A stretch of DNA of 64,000 nucleotides from NCBI RefSeq assembly GCF_014656355.1, contig NZ_BNCG01000011.1:62001-126000 (forward strand), written 5' to 3'. Below, in pieces: positions 46,475-56,891 of this stretch (position 1 is the stretch's first letter; each line of letters opens with the position of its first letter). The notes below the pieces were generated by a model. The model was not told the DNA's origin, did not search any database, and saw only the letters and a list, made by a program, of their open reading frames with translations. The stretch is from Camelimonas fluminis. Lineage in GTDB: Bacteria > Pseudomonadota > Alphaproteobacteria > Rhizobiales > Beijerinckiaceae. A program made the position numbers and the translations under genes.

Positions 46475-47914
46475 TTACTCCGCCGCCTTCCTCGCCTCGC
46501 CGGGCCGGCGCGTCGCGCCGGCCGCCGCCAGGGCGCGCTGGCGGGCCTGCTCCATCGGATACAGGCGATTCATCATCAGCCGCTGGGCCGGCAGGCCGCC
46601 GCCGGCCTGCAGGGCGACCACGAACTGCCAGCCGCCGTAGGCGTCGGCGGTCAGGTCGCGGATCATGTTGTAGACGCGCATGCGCGTCTCCACGTCCACG
46701 GTCTTCTTGGTCGCCAGATACTTCAGGATGTACTTGCCGGATTCCGGATTGCGCAGGTCGGACTCCAGCGGCAGCGTCAGCACCAGACCGCCCGAGAGGT
46801 CGTGCAGATACTTCACCGTCTGGTGGAAGTTGGCGGCGTAATAGTATTTGGCGGCGTTGATGCCGAGGGTGTTGGGGTGAACCATGCCGGACGGCGTGGT
46901 CTCATAATGCCGCAGCGAATAATCCAGCGACATGCGCAGCATTTCGGCATAGGTGATCAGCTCGGCGATCGAGTTCTGGGCGATCGGATCGTTTTCCTTG
47001 CCCTGCATCTCGGTGACGAGCTGGGCGAGACCGACAAACAGTTCCGACATGCGCACCGCCTCGATGACGCCGCCGGTGCGCTCCCACAGGCCCAGCGACT
47101 GGGCGAGCTTGCTGGCCAGTTGCACCTCGCCGGCGAGGAAGACGCGCTCCCACGGCACGAACACGTCGTCGAAAATCACCATGCCTTCCGGCATCGAATG
47201 GTGCGACGAGGCCGGATAGTCGAAGGCGTTCAGTTCGGCTGGAGCGAACGAGCGGTTGATGATCTTGACGCCGGGCGTGTTGACCGGGATCGAGAACGAC
47301 ACCGCGTAGTCGGTCTCGTCCTGGCGCATGCCCTTGGTCGGCATCACCACCAGTTCGTGGATGCACGAGGCGGCGGTGATGTGCAGCTTGGCGCCGCGCA
47401 CGACAATGCCATCCTTGCGGCGCTCAACGATGCGGACATACATATCCGGGTCGTCCTGCTCATGGGCCCGGCGCTTGCGATCGCCCTTGGGGTCGGTGAT
47501 CACCTCGGCCCCGCGCAGGTCGTTGTCGCGACAATATTTGTAAATGCGCTCGATGTTGTCGGCGTACATCGGATTGACGGCGCGAATATCATCGACGCAC
47601 TGCAGCAGCGCCATGAACACGCCGGACACCGCCGTGCCGATGGAGGTGTGCATCAGCATCTCGACGCGGGTCTGCAGATCCTCCGCCGTGCGCGGCACCT
47701 GGAAGATGCGGTGCGCTTCCGACCCGTCCTCGGTCTTGTAGCGGCGCAGATGGCCGAGATCCGGATCGTCATATTCATAGTCGTGGGCGATCAGCGCCAG
47801 CGGCACGCGGAAACGGTCGCTCTTCGTGATGTCCGGAATATTCTGGCCATCCCAGAAGGTGATGCGGCCATCGCGCAGGGATTCATAATACTGTTCAGGG
47901 GTTTTCAGGGCCAT
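46475..47914 (-). CDS. HpaB-family flavin-dependent monooxygenase (4-hydroxyphenylacetate 3-monooxygenase-like)
   Basis: 479 aa, normal HpaB length, GGAGACTGGAA before the ATG. N-terminal HpaB domain with TPEQYYESLRDGRITFWDGQNIPDI; middle part with GAKLHITAASCIHELVVMPTKGM and MVIFDDVFVPWERVFLAGE; C-terminal helices with LSGGLVLTLPLESDLRN. The family includes FADH2-dependent phenol hydroxylases and the Fe-S enzyme 4-hydroxybutyryl-CoA dehydratase; the His/Cys cluster ligands of the latter are not apparent around VFLAGEVQLASKL, so a monooxygenase is favoured. An FMN reductase gene in the same unit could supply reduced flavin. Confidence 0.85.
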   Translation of the reverse strand: MALKTPEQYYESLRDGRITFWDGQNIPDITKSDRFRVPLALIAHDYEYDDPDLGHLRRYKTEDGSEAHRIFQVPRTAEDLQTRVEMLMHTSIGTAVSGVFMALLQCVDDIRAVNPMYADNIERIYKYCRDNDLRGAEVITDPKGDRKRRAHEQDDPDMYVRIVERRKDGIVVRGAKLHITAASCIHELVVMPTKGMRQDETDYAVSFSIPVNTPGVKIINRSFAPAELNAFDYPASSHHSMPEGMVIFDDVFVPWERVFLAGEVQLASKLAQSLGLWERTGGVIEAVRMSELFVGLAQLVTEMQGKENDPIAQNSIAELITYAEMLRMSLDYSLRHYETTPSGMVHPNTLGINAAKYYYAANFHQTVKYLHDLSGGLVLTLPLESDLRNPESGKYILKYLATKKTVDVETRMRVYNMIRDLTADAYGGWQFVVALQAGGGLPAQRLMMNRLYPMEQARQRALAAAGATRRPGEARKAAE

Positions 47915-47983
47915 TTCCAGTCTCCGTGGGCGTTTCCAGGTAGGCGTTTCGAGTTCTCGCGCGGCGTCTGCTCCAGGCGCCGG

Positions 47984-49642
<1,659 letters not shown>

Positions 49643-49747
49643 GCCTCTCCCCCGTTCATGAGCTTCCTCCGGTCGCCCCATCCCTGAGGGGCGCAAGGCC
49701 GGCGGACGGTTGACCGTCCTTGTCCGGCGTCAGAAACCAGGTCGCGC

Positions 49748-50368
49748 TCAGCCGCAGGCAACCCGCAGCGTCGCGGTGGCGGCCAGATCGCGCGCGCCGG
49801 CGCGATGGCTGGCGCGCATGTGGGCGAATTCCACCACCTGCTCGCCGATCATGCGAAACTGCCGGTCGGCGGCCGGGTCAACGCACTGTCCTTCGGCGTC
49901 GAACACCGGCGTCACGGCGCTGAAGGCGGCGGCCATGGGCGTCGGCCAGCCACGCAGGGCGTGGACAATGCTGCGCATGGCGGAAAGCGTCGTGCCCATG
50001 GCCTGGGCGCCGTAGGCGCTGACGATGCAGCCAACGGCCCGCCCGTCGAGATAAGGCGCCGCGTCGTCGCGCAAATCCTCGATGTAATCGAGCGCGTTCT
50101 TGAGCAGGCCGGAGATGGAGCCATGATAACCGGGCGAGGCGAGAATGACGCCGTCGGCGCGCCGCAGCGCCTCGATGTATCGGGAGACGGCTTCGGTGCG
50201 GCTGTCATCCCCGGCGCCATACATCGGCAGATTGAGATCAGCGCCGGTGAAGATCGCCGTTTCGGCTCCGGCGGCGCGCGCATGGCGCAGCGCGGCGCGC
50301 AGGGCCAGCTCCGACGATGAATTCTGGCGGGTCGTTCCGCCAACGCCGACAATCAGTGGACCGCTCAT
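49748..50368 (-). CDS. NAD(P)H-dependent FMN reductase
   Basis: 206 aa with GGAGGAAA upstream of the ATG. Flavodoxin-like fold with VGVGGTTRQNSSSELALRAALRHARAAGAE (phosphate loop) and the family motif SPGYHGSISGLLKNALDYIEDL that contacts the flavin ring. Such reductases make free FMNH2 for two-component monooxygenases; as first gene of the unit containing the HpaB-like enzyme it is the natural partner. HpaB-type enzymes usually take FADH2 from an HpaC-type reductase, so use of this other reductase family is a mild oddity. Confidence 0.88.
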   Translation of the reverse strand: MSGPLIVGVGGTTRQNSSSELALRAALRHARAAGAETAIFTGADLNLPMYGAGDDSRTEAVSRYIEALRRADGVILASPGYHGSISGLLKNALDYIEDLRDDAAPYLDGRAVGCIVSAYGAQAMGTTLSAMRSIVHALRGWPTPMAAAFSAVTPVFDAEGQCVDPAADRQFRMIGEQVVEFAHMRASHRAGARDLAATATLRVACG

Positions 50369-50546
50369 CTGTTTCCTCCGTTTGCCGGGGGAGCAGAACC
50401 ATCGTTCTGCTCGCGTTCCGTTGCCCGCTCCCGACCGGAAGCGCCAACCGCCCCGCCGGATATGCCTGGCGTGGACGGCGGCGCACGGCTGACGCGGGTC
50501 AGGTTGCGGCGGGCGTTCTCCCTGCCCAGAACCTGATGTACTTCAG

Positions 50547-50569
50547 AATAAGATAAGTTATGTTATTGT
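50547..50569. promoter_or_regulatory. Putative TetR operator, copy 1
   Basis: A 23-nt sequence beginning AATAAGATAAG and ending TTATGTTATTGT. It contains a 21-bp inverted repeat (50547-50567) with 9 of 10 paired positions around a central G: (A)ATAA-G-ATAA / TTAT-G-TTAT(T). Exactly the same 23 nt occur on the other strand at 54165-54187. It lies 73 bp before the tetR start and 178 bp before the start of the divergent FMN reductase gene. Confidence 0.8.
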
Positions 50570-50642
50570 CAATTGCGCCGCGTCGCCATCCCCGCGCATG
50601 GATGTTATGAGGCAGACGCAGAACAGAAAGGACGCCTGACTG

Positions 50643-51290
50643 ATGACCGACGCCTCGCCGCCGAAAGCCAGACCATCCCGGTCCCGGGCTGCCGACGAAC
50701 GGGATGCGCGCGAAGCCGGCGGGCGCGGACGCGCCGACAAACGCCTGACCCGTGAGGACTGGATCAGCGCCGGCCAGGACATTCTGCGCGAAGGCGGCAT
50801 TTCGTCCGTGAAGCTGGCGCCCCTCACCCGCAAGCTCGGCGTTTCGACCGGCAGTTTCTATCACCATTTCGGCGACTTCGAGGAGTATCTGGGAGAACTG
50901 GCCGCCAGCTACAGCATGGGCCGGGTGCGCGGCGTGCTCGACCGGACTTCCTTTGACGATCCCGACCCGGAAACGCGGGTGCGCGAACTTGCGCGGCGCA
51001 GCGTCGTCGAGGGCACCTTCGATCTCGACCACGCCATGCGCATCTGGGCCACCATGGACCCACGCGCCGCCGCCACCGTGCGCGAGGCCGAAGCGCAGGT
51101 GCTAGCCTTCCTCACCGACGCCTTCCGCGATCTGGGCTTCGACGCGTCGCAGGCCGAACTGCGCTCCCGCATGCTGATGGCGGTGAACATCGCCCACCTG
51201 CAATTGTTTGACAGCGGCGGCCGTCGCCGCTTTTTCAAGGAAGCCTTTGACCTGCTGGCCTCCCGGACTGACGCCGCCGGCAAAGGCTGA
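50643..51290 (+). CDS. TetR family transcriptional regulator
   Basis: 215 aa. After a charged Arg/Asp-rich N-terminal arm of about 35 residues comes the helix-turn-helix: ILREGGISSVKLAPLTRKLGVSTGSFYHHFGDFEEYL. The ligand domain is helical and ends LLASRTDAAGKG. It is divergent from the catabolic unit (FMN reductase first) and has the 23-nt operator in its own upstream region. The most likely role is to repress these genes until the substrate or its CoA ester binds. A strong terminator follows at 51315-51355. Confidence 0.9.
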   Translation: MTDASPPKARPSRSRAADERDAREAGGRGRADKRLTREDWISAGQDILREGGISSVKLAPLTRKLGVSTGSFYHHFGDFEEYLGELAASYSMGRVRGVLDRTSFDDPDPETRVRELARRSVVEGTFDLDHAMRIWATMDPRAAATVREAEAQVLAFLTDAFRDLGFDASQAELRSRMLMAVNIAHLQLFDSGGRRRFFKEAFDLLASRTDAAGKG

Positions 51291-51314
51291 CGCCTCAGGC
51301 ACGGCCACCGCCTC

Positions 51315-51355
51315 ACTTCATGGATGGCCGAAGCTGTTCCGGCCATCCATGAAGT
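51315..51355 (+). terminator. Strong hairpin terminator behind tetR
   Basis: A perfect 16-bp stem: ACTTCATGGATGGCCG (51315-51330) with its complement at 51340-51355, 9-nt loop, 24 nt after the stop codon. The mixed base composition of the stem differs from the other, purely GC hairpins here. Confidence 0.65.
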
Positions 51356-51523
51356 TGCGCCCCAACCCATGCCTCATGACTACCCCCAGAACGCGGATGC
51401 CCGCGACAGGCGCGGGCATGACGCGGCAAGGATGGCCAGCGCGCAAAAACGTGGGTGCCGCAACCAATACCTACAGCCACGACGCACGAAAGACGCCAGC
51501 CAGCGTGGAGGTCCGGCCAGACC

Positions 51524-52747
51524 CTATTCCACCGCGTCCCAACTGGCGCCGTTGAACCGTTGCAGGCGCATGTGGGTGACCACGGCGTAATCGTCCGGCG
51601 TGGTGTTGATCAGGCTGCCGGGCAACAGCACCGGAATGCGCACATTCTTCATGTTGGCGACCTGCTTCAGGATGTTCTCTCGGCTCAGATCGTCGCCAGC
51701 CTGGCGCAGCACCTGCTCCAGGGTCTGGGCATAGGCGTAACCGACGATATTCAGCGTATCCGAGGGATCGGCGCCGGGCAGATATTTGTCGAACCAGGCC
51801 CGCCATTCCTTCACCGCCGCATCGTCCTTCCACGCCGGATCGGTGGCCTCCTTGATGAAGCCGGCGGTCATCACCCCCGTCGAGGCTTCAATGCCGGCCG
51901 GCTTGAAGGTCGAGCCGATATAGGCCGAGCCGAGCGTCAGATAGATCTGCGGCTTCCAGCCCATTTCATGGATCTTGCGGATGGCCTGGGCCGCCTGGCG
52001 CGAATAGGCGAACAGGAACACCGCGTCGACGCCCGCCTCTTTCAGATTGATGATCTGCGAGTCGATGGTTGGATCGGTCGCCTGGAAACTCTGTGCGGTG
52101 GCGATCTGCCCGGCCCTGTCGCCAAGCCCGGAGCGCAGCCCGGCCAGCAACTCCTTGCCGAAATCATCATTCTGGTAGAGCACGCCGATTTTGGCCTGCG
52201 GCGTGCGCCTGGCCGTCTGCTGACCAAAGAAGATTCCCTCGCGATACAGGGCTGGCTGCCAGGCCGTGGTCCAGGGGAAGTGCTTCGGATCGTTGAACGC
52301 CTGTGAGCCGCCGGCGACGAACAGTTGCGGAACCTTCTTGCCATTGAGCCAGGCGCGGATCGCCAGATTGTTGGCGGTGCCCAGCGTACCGAAAATCAGG
52401 GCGACGTCGTCGCTCTCCACCAGCTTGCGCACGCCCTCCAGCGCCTTCGGCGCGCTGTAGCCGTCATCCAGCGACAGGAAGCGGATCTTGCGGCCGTTGA
52501 TGCCGCCACGGTCGTTCAGATAACGGAAATAGGCCGCTTCGGCCTTGCCAAGCTGACCATAAGCGGAGGCCGGCCCGCTATAGGGCATGGTCTGCCCAAT
52601 GCGGATTTCGTCAGCGGTGACGCCCGGCCCCGTGTAACGGTCGGCCGCATAGGCGCAAGGCGCCGTCACAGCCGCGACCATGAGGCCAGCGGCAAGGCGC
52701 GCGGGGGCGAGCCGGCGCAAGGTTGTTTGCACGATGTTCTGGAGCAT
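51524..52747 (-). CDS. ABC transporter substrate-binding protein, branched-chain amino acid (LivJ) type
   Basis: 407 aa from the ATG at 52747, with GGGAGAG upstream. Signal peptide LAAGLMVAAVTAPCAYA is cut near residue 34. Mature part: ITADEIRIG-like start (VTADEIRIGQTMPYSGPASAYGQLGKAEAAYFRYLNDRGGINGRKIRFLSLDDGYSAPKALEGVRKLVE), typical of the periplasmic-binding protein type I family that also takes aromatic and dicarboxylic acids. No permease or ATPase gene is nearby. It lies 122 bp behind a second binding-protein gene on the same strand, probably the same transcript. Confidence 0.92.
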   Translation of the reverse strand: MLQNIVQTTLRRLAPARLAAGLMVAAVTAPCAYAADRYTGPGVTADEIRIGQTMPYSGPASAYGQLGKAEAAYFRYLNDRGGINGRKIRFLSLDDGYSAPKALEGVRKLVESDDVALIFGTLGTANNLAIRAWLNGKKVPQLFVAGGSQAFNDPKHFPWTTAWQPALYREGIFFGQQTARRTPQAKIGVLYQNDDFGKELLAGLRSGLGDRAGQIATAQSFQATDPTIDSQIINLKEAGVDAVFLFAYSRQAAQAIRKIHEMGWKPQIYLTLGSAYIGSTFKPAGIEASTGVMTAGFIKEATDPAWKDDAAVKEWRAWFDKYLPGADPSDTLNIVGYAYAQTLEQVLRQAGDDLSRENILKQVANMKNVRIPVLLPGSLINTTPDDYAVVTHMRLQRFNGASWDAVE

Positions 52748-52869
52748 GGCGCTCTCTCCCAGCTGGCGGGACTGAACTTTGATGGGGTTGCCTGCGACGT
52801 GGCCCGCACGGCGTGTCAGGGCCGGCGGACCCCAAGCGCCGCCGCCGGCCATTTTCAGATGACCGTCGC

Positions 52870-54099
52870 TCAACCCGCCTGTTTGCAGGCGCCTTCGGAC
52901 AGGGGACGGAACGCCTGCTCCGGCGGCACGACGCCGGCGATGGTCACGTAGTCCCACGGGCCCTTCGACTCCGCCGGCTTGCGCACATGGCACAGATACA
53001 TGCGGTTCATCAGCCGGCCGTTCGGAGCGATGCGCGCCGGACCGAACAGGGGGTCGGCGACCGGCAATTCCTTCATCTTCGCCACCACGGCGGCGCCGTT
53101 CTTGCGGGCGACCTCTGGCCCCACGGCCGCGGCGGCCCGCAGGTAATGCAGCGACGCCGAATAGGCCCCGGCGATGTTCTGGGCTGGCCGCAGATCCTTG
53201 ACGAACGGCAGCAGGCGCTGGGTGAAGGCGCGGGTGGCGTCGTCGCGGTCCCAATAAAAACCGTTGGCGTAATAGATGCCCTGCGCATCCTTCAGGCCCA
53301 TGGAGTGCACCTGCGGCGCGTCCATCAGCATGGCGGTGAGAATGGCCCCGTTGCCGGTGATGTTGAACTCATTGGCCTGCTTGATGCAGTTGACCAGATC
53401 GTCGCCGGCGTTGGCGAAGCAGATGACCTTGGCGCCGCTCTGCTGCGCCTGCAGCAGATAGCTGGAGAAATCGCCGGAGCCGGGGAACGGATGGCGCACC
53501 ACGCCGAGCACCTTGCCGCCGCGCTTCTCGATGATCTGCGAGGCGTCGCGCACCACCGAGGCGCCCATGGCGTAGTCGGCGGCGATGAAGAACCAGGTGT
53601 CGAGCTTCTTGTCCATGATGGCGTTGGCCACGGTGCTGGCCATGCCATAACTGTCATAGGTCCAGTGCACATGGTTGGGACCACAGAACTTGCCGGTGAG
53701 ATCCTCGGTGGCCGTGCCGGTGAACAGGCCGACGCGATTGCGGTCGCGGGCCAGTTCGGTGATGCCCAGCGCCAGGGCCGACATGGGAATGTCGGCGATG
53801 GCGTGCACGTCGCCGGCGTCGAACCAGTTGCGGGCGACGGCGAGGCCGATGTCCGGCTTGAGCTGGAAATCCGCCTGCACCACCTCCACCGGAATATCCG
53901 GCTTCTCCTTGTGAAAATCCTCCACGGCGAGGCGCACGGCGGTGACGGCGCTGACGCCGGACAGATTGGAATACGGGCCGTTCATGTCGGCGAGCACGCC
54001 GATGCGCAACGGCTTGTCGCCGGCGGCGCGAACGATGGCGGGCGCCGCCAGCGACATGGCGGCGCCCATGGTGAAGGTGCGGCGCGAAATGCCAGTCAT
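52870..54099 (-). CDS. ABC transporter substrate-binding protein (LivJ type), Tat-exported
   Basis: 409 aa from the ATG at 54099, with GGGAGGGGG upstream. The N-terminus SRRTFTMGAAMSLAAPAIVRAAG is a Tat signal. The mature part has LRIGVLADMNGPYSNLSGVSAVTAVRLAVEDFHKEKPDIPVEVVQADFQLKPDIGLAVARNWFDAGDVHAIAD and YSASLHYLRAAAAVGPE, a type I binding protein only distantly like its neighbour; relatives are often linked to aromatic acid use. The 23-nt TetR-type operator is 65 bp before its start, connecting the pair to the catabolic island. Confidence 0.92.
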   Translation of the reverse strand: MTGISRRTFTMGAAMSLAAPAIVRAAGDKPLRIGVLADMNGPYSNLSGVSAVTAVRLAVEDFHKEKPDIPVEVVQADFQLKPDIGLAVARNWFDAGDVHAIADIPMSALALGITELARDRNRVGLFTGTATEDLTGKFCGPNHVHWTYDSYGMASTVANAIMDKKLDTWFFIAADYAMGASVVRDASQIIEKRGGKVLGVVRHPFPGSGDFSSYLLQAQQSGAKVICFANAGDDLVNCIKQANEFNITGNGAILTAMLMDAPQVHSMGLKDAQGIYYANGFYWDRDDATRAFTQRLLPFVKDLRPAQNIAGAYSASLHYLRAAAAVGPEVARKNGAAVVAKMKELPVADPLFGPARIAPNGRLMNRMYLCHVRKPAESKGPWDYVTIAGVVPPEQAFRPLSEGACKQAG

Positions 54100-54164
54100 G
54101 TTTCCCCCTCCCTGCAAATGCAGCAGGCGTTTCCATTCCCTGATCGTCGCCCGTTTTCGGGTCA

Positions 54165-54187
54165 ACAATAACATAACTTATCTTATT
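54165..54187. promoter_or_regulatory. Putative TetR operator, copy 2
   Basis: The same 23 nt as at 50547-50569, here on the minus strand, 65 bp before the ATG of the Tat-exported binding protein. Read in the direction of that gene it has the same orientation and almost the same distance to the start as copy 1 has to tetR. Flanking bases differ, so the identity is limited to the box. Confidence 0.8.
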
Positions 54188-54343
54188 TCGATTTTTCTAA
54201 CAGGCCTTTCACCGGGGCTGCAAGCGGAATCCGGCCGGCCGGCAAAAATCGTCTGATCAAAAATCACCAGACCAGCCCCCCGGCAGAAAACCGGCGGATC
54301 AAATTCTCTGGTCAGAAATTGATGGGGAGACGATCCACCCCGG

Positions 54344-54850
54344 CTACGCCCTGCGGCGGCTGGCGCCATGCGCCGGCCCGGCGCAGGCGGCCGCAGCGAT
54401 GCGGGCGTCGATTTTCTCCAGCGCCCGCGTCAGGCTTTCCAGGGCGTCCTCGTCCATATCGGCCAGCATCTCGTCTTCAACCGAAGCAAGGATGGTTTCG
54501 ATCCGTCGCAGGGCGGCGCGGCCGGCCGGGGTCAGATACAGCAGATTGGCGCGACGGTCGGCCCGATCCTGCTGGCGCTCCACGAGGCCCCTCGCCACAA
54601 GGATGTCGAGCAACCGCACCAGCGTCGAGCCGCCGACGCCCACGGCGGCCGCCAGTTCCTTCTGCGAAACGCCATCGCCACAGCGGGCGATCTGCGCCAG
54701 CGGCCCCAGGGTGGCGTCGGTCAGGTCAAGCCCGGCCAGACTGGCGTCAATGGCGGCGCGCCAGCGCCGGGCAAGCCCGACAAACATCGCGCCAAAGCGG
54801 CTGCGGGCGGGAAGCCGCGCGTCAACGGGCGTCGCGTCAGTCATGGTCAC
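54344..54850 (-). CDS. MarR family transcriptional regulator
   Basis: 168 aa from a GTG at 54850 that overlaps the stop of the upstream gene (GTGA); an ATG two codons later at 54844 is possible. Winged helix: LGPLAQIARCGDGVSQKELAAAVGVGGSTLVRLLDILVARGLVERQQDRADRRANLLYLTPAGRAALRRIE, with the conserved DxRA(N)xLxLTxxG wing. An Ala/Arg-rich tail ends the protein. MarR proteins often control aromatic-compound or efflux genes; the target here is not evident. The overlap suggests it is made with the upstream unknown protein. Confidence 0.9.
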   Translation of the reverse strand: MTMTDATPVDARLPARSRFGAMFVGLARRWRAAIDASLAGLDLTDATLGPLAQIARCGDGVSQKELAAAVGVGGSTLVRLLDILVARGLVERQQDRADRRANLLYLTPAGRAALRRIETILASVEDEMLADMDEDALESLTRALEKIDARIAAAACAGPAHGASRRRA

Positions 54851-55410
54851 AGGGAACGCGTCAACAGCGCCCAGGTGGCGTCGAGGGCCACCACAGCGCC
54901 GCCAATCACCCGCGTTCCCAATGACGGATGCTCCAGCTTCGTCTCCGCGATCACCACGCTGTCCGGCGCCGGCTGTCGCGCCGCCGGCCGTTGCGGCGGC
55001 AACGGAGCCATCGCCTGCATGCGGGAACGGGAAGCCGACGCCATCGCCACCCGCGCTGCCCGCCGGCTGGTCGTGGCGGCGACGGGCGCGGCCCCCGCAC
55101 CGGCGACCATGGCGCGCGTCGGGACCAGTTGCGGCCCGTCCACCGCCAGCGACAGTGGAATGGCGGCGAACTGGTCGCGCCCCGTCGGCGCCAGCGCGGC
55201 CCGCTGGATGAAATTGGCGTCGGCGACGCTGGATTCCACCAGTCGGTCAATGACCTTGCCGCTGGCCGCCAGACGTGGCGGCTCCACCGGATGCTGGCCG
55301 GTTTTCGAGGGCCCGGACAACGACGCCAGGGCGATGCTCATCACCGACACCGCGCCATTGATGACGGCGCGGCGATAGAGCTTTGTCAGAATGGGCGTTG
55401 GCATGGACAT
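54847..55410 (-). CDS. Protein of unknown function, coupled to MarR gene
   Basis: 187 aa from the ATG at 55410 (another ATG at 55404). Begins with a short basic stretch and a hydrophobic segment AVINGAVSVMSIALASL, perhaps a membrane anchor or signal. The remainder is Ala/Pro/Arg-rich and of low complexity (QAMAPLPPQRPAARQPAPDSVVIAETKLEHPSLGTRVIGGAVVALDATW). I do not recognise it. Its stop overlaps the start of the MarR gene by 4 bp, which argues for a real coding region. Confidence 0.5.
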   Translation of the reverse strand: MSMPTPILTKLYRRAVINGAVSVMSIALASLSGPSKTGQHPVEPPRLAASGKVIDRLVESSVADANFIQRAALAPTGRDQFAAIPLSLAVDGPQLVPTRAMVAGAGAAPVAATTSRRAARVAMASASRSRMQAMAPLPPQRPAARQPAPDSVVIAETKLEHPSLGTRVIGGAVVALDATWALLTRSL

Positions 55411-55538
55411 GGCGTTCCCGCAGTTTCGGCAGGAACAATGGTCACGAGCCTGGACCAAAAGCCGGCGCCAGTGTTGCTGAATGTTTCCGCGCCATGGAAA
55501 ATTGTATCTGCGGCAACCTGATGCGACGACACGCGCCC

Positions 55539-56891
55539 TCAGGCGGCGGGTCCGCCCGCCGGCAGGGTGATCCGCGCCAGCAGCCCCCTCGGCTGATAAT
55601 CATGCAGGGTGAGTTCGCCGCCATGGGCGGCGGCGATCGACTGGGCGATCGACAGACCAAGCCCAAAGCCTTCAGCGTCGCTCTGGCGCCGCGCCGCGTC
55701 GCCGCGCGTGAACGGTTTCAGCAGCCGTTGCCGGTCCGCCGCCGCAATGCCGGGACCATCGTCGACCACTTCGATCGCAAGGGCGGACGCGTCCCCAGGC
55801 AGGCGCATCTGGCGCAGGCGAATAACGACAATCGCGCCATGGCGGACGGCGTTTTCCACCAGGTTGACCACCGCCCGCTCCAGTTGCCTGGCGTGACCCT
55901 GCGCCACTGCCTGGCGCGGCCCCTCATAACTCACGTCCCGGCCCATATCGCCAAACGTATCGGCGATGGTTTGCAACAGGCTGGGCAGATCGACCGGCGA
56001 CGCCGGCTCCTTCTGGTCGCCGTCGCGCAGGAAAAACAGCGCGCCCTGCACCATCGCGTCCATCTGCGACAGGTCGCGGGTGAACTGCGCCTTCAGCCCC
56101 GGCTCCTCGATGAATTCAGCCCGCAGGCGCATGCGGGTGATGGGCGTGCGCAAATCGTGGCTGACGGCGGCCAGCATCTGCGTGCGGTCAGCAAACATGG
56201 AATGGATGCGATCGCGCATGCGGTTGAGCGCCCGCACCGCGGCGCGGATTTCCGCCGGCCCCTCCTCGCGCAAGGGCGCCGGATCGCGATCGACCGAAAA
56301 CTCCTCCGCCACCGTGGCGAAACGCGCCAGCGGCGCGGTGACGCCGCGCGAGGCCCAGATGGTCAGCACGCCGATATTGACGGTGACCAGCGCCAGCGTC
56401 GCCACGATGAAAATCGGGAAAGGCCGCGGCGGCGGCGCGCCAAGCAGCCCCTCGGCCAGCGCGACCTGGAGAACCTGCCCGCCCGGCAAGGCGATCATCA
56501 ATGCGTCCGGAGCGCCTTCCGAGCCCCTGATGGCGCTGGCTGGGGCCCAGACATGGAAATCCGGGCCCAGCCTCCGGCCGAGCCCCCGCACGACCGGGTG
56601 CGCCTGTTCCACATCGGCTGACGGCGGCTGCCCCTGGGCGAAGCTGAAGCGGAAAGCGGGATCGGCGGCGTTGGCCACGTCAAGGATCTGTCGCCGCAAC
56701 CCGGAGGGCGCCGCGGCGACCAGTTTCGCCACCGCCGCCGCCGGAGCCAGTTCCGGCGGACCATGCAGCGGGCGCGGCGCCAGCAGGAACAGGGAGCCAG
56801 CCACCAGCAGTTGCAGCAGCGCCACGGCGCCAATGACCAGCATGGCGATCTGGCTGGCGATGCGGGAGGGCAGCCGGAGACGCAGGGTCAT
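55539..56891 (-). CDS. Sensor histidine kinase (EnvZ-like)
   Basis: 450 aa from the ATG at 56891, overlapping the response-regulator stop (ATGA). Two transmembrane helices (about residues 14-38 and 157-180) flank a 118-residue periplasmic domain; a HAMP linker follows (181-233). The H-box is AAVSHDLRTPITRMRLRAEF with His245; N-box VVNLVENAVRHG, G1 VVDDGPGIAAADRQRLLKPFTRGDAARRQ and G2 GFGLGLSIAQSIAAAHGG are complete. The layout is that of EnvZ-type kinases sensing an envelope signal. The signal is unknown. Confidence 0.95.
   Translation of the reverse strand: MTLRLRLPSRIASQIAMLVIGAVALLQLLVAGSLFLLAPRPLHGPPELAPAAAVAKLVAAAPSGLRRQILDVANAADPAFRFSFAQGQPPSADVEQAHPVVRGLGRRLGPDFHVWAPASAIRGSEGAPDALMIALPGGQVLQVALAEGLLGAPPPRPFPIFIVATLALVTVNIGVLTIWASRGVTAPLARFATVAEEFSVDRDPAPLREEGPAEIRAAVRALNRMRDRIHSMFADRTQMLAAVSHDLRTPITRMRLRAEFIEEPGLKAQFTRDLSQMDAMVQGALFFLRDGDQKEPASPVDLPSLLQTIADTFGDMGRDVSYEGPRQAVAQGHARQLERAVVNLVENAVRHGAIVVIRLRQMRLPGDASALAIEVVDDGPGIAAADRQRLLKPFTRGDAARRQSDAEGFGLGLSIAQSIAAAHGGELTLHDYQPRGLLARITLPAGGPAA

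Noticed and set aside
46475-47914. 4-hydroxybutyryl-CoA dehydratase as identity of the HpaB-family protein
   Set aside because: The His and Cys ligands expected for its [4Fe-4S] cluster are not evident in the corresponding segment, and an FMN reductase lies in the same unit.
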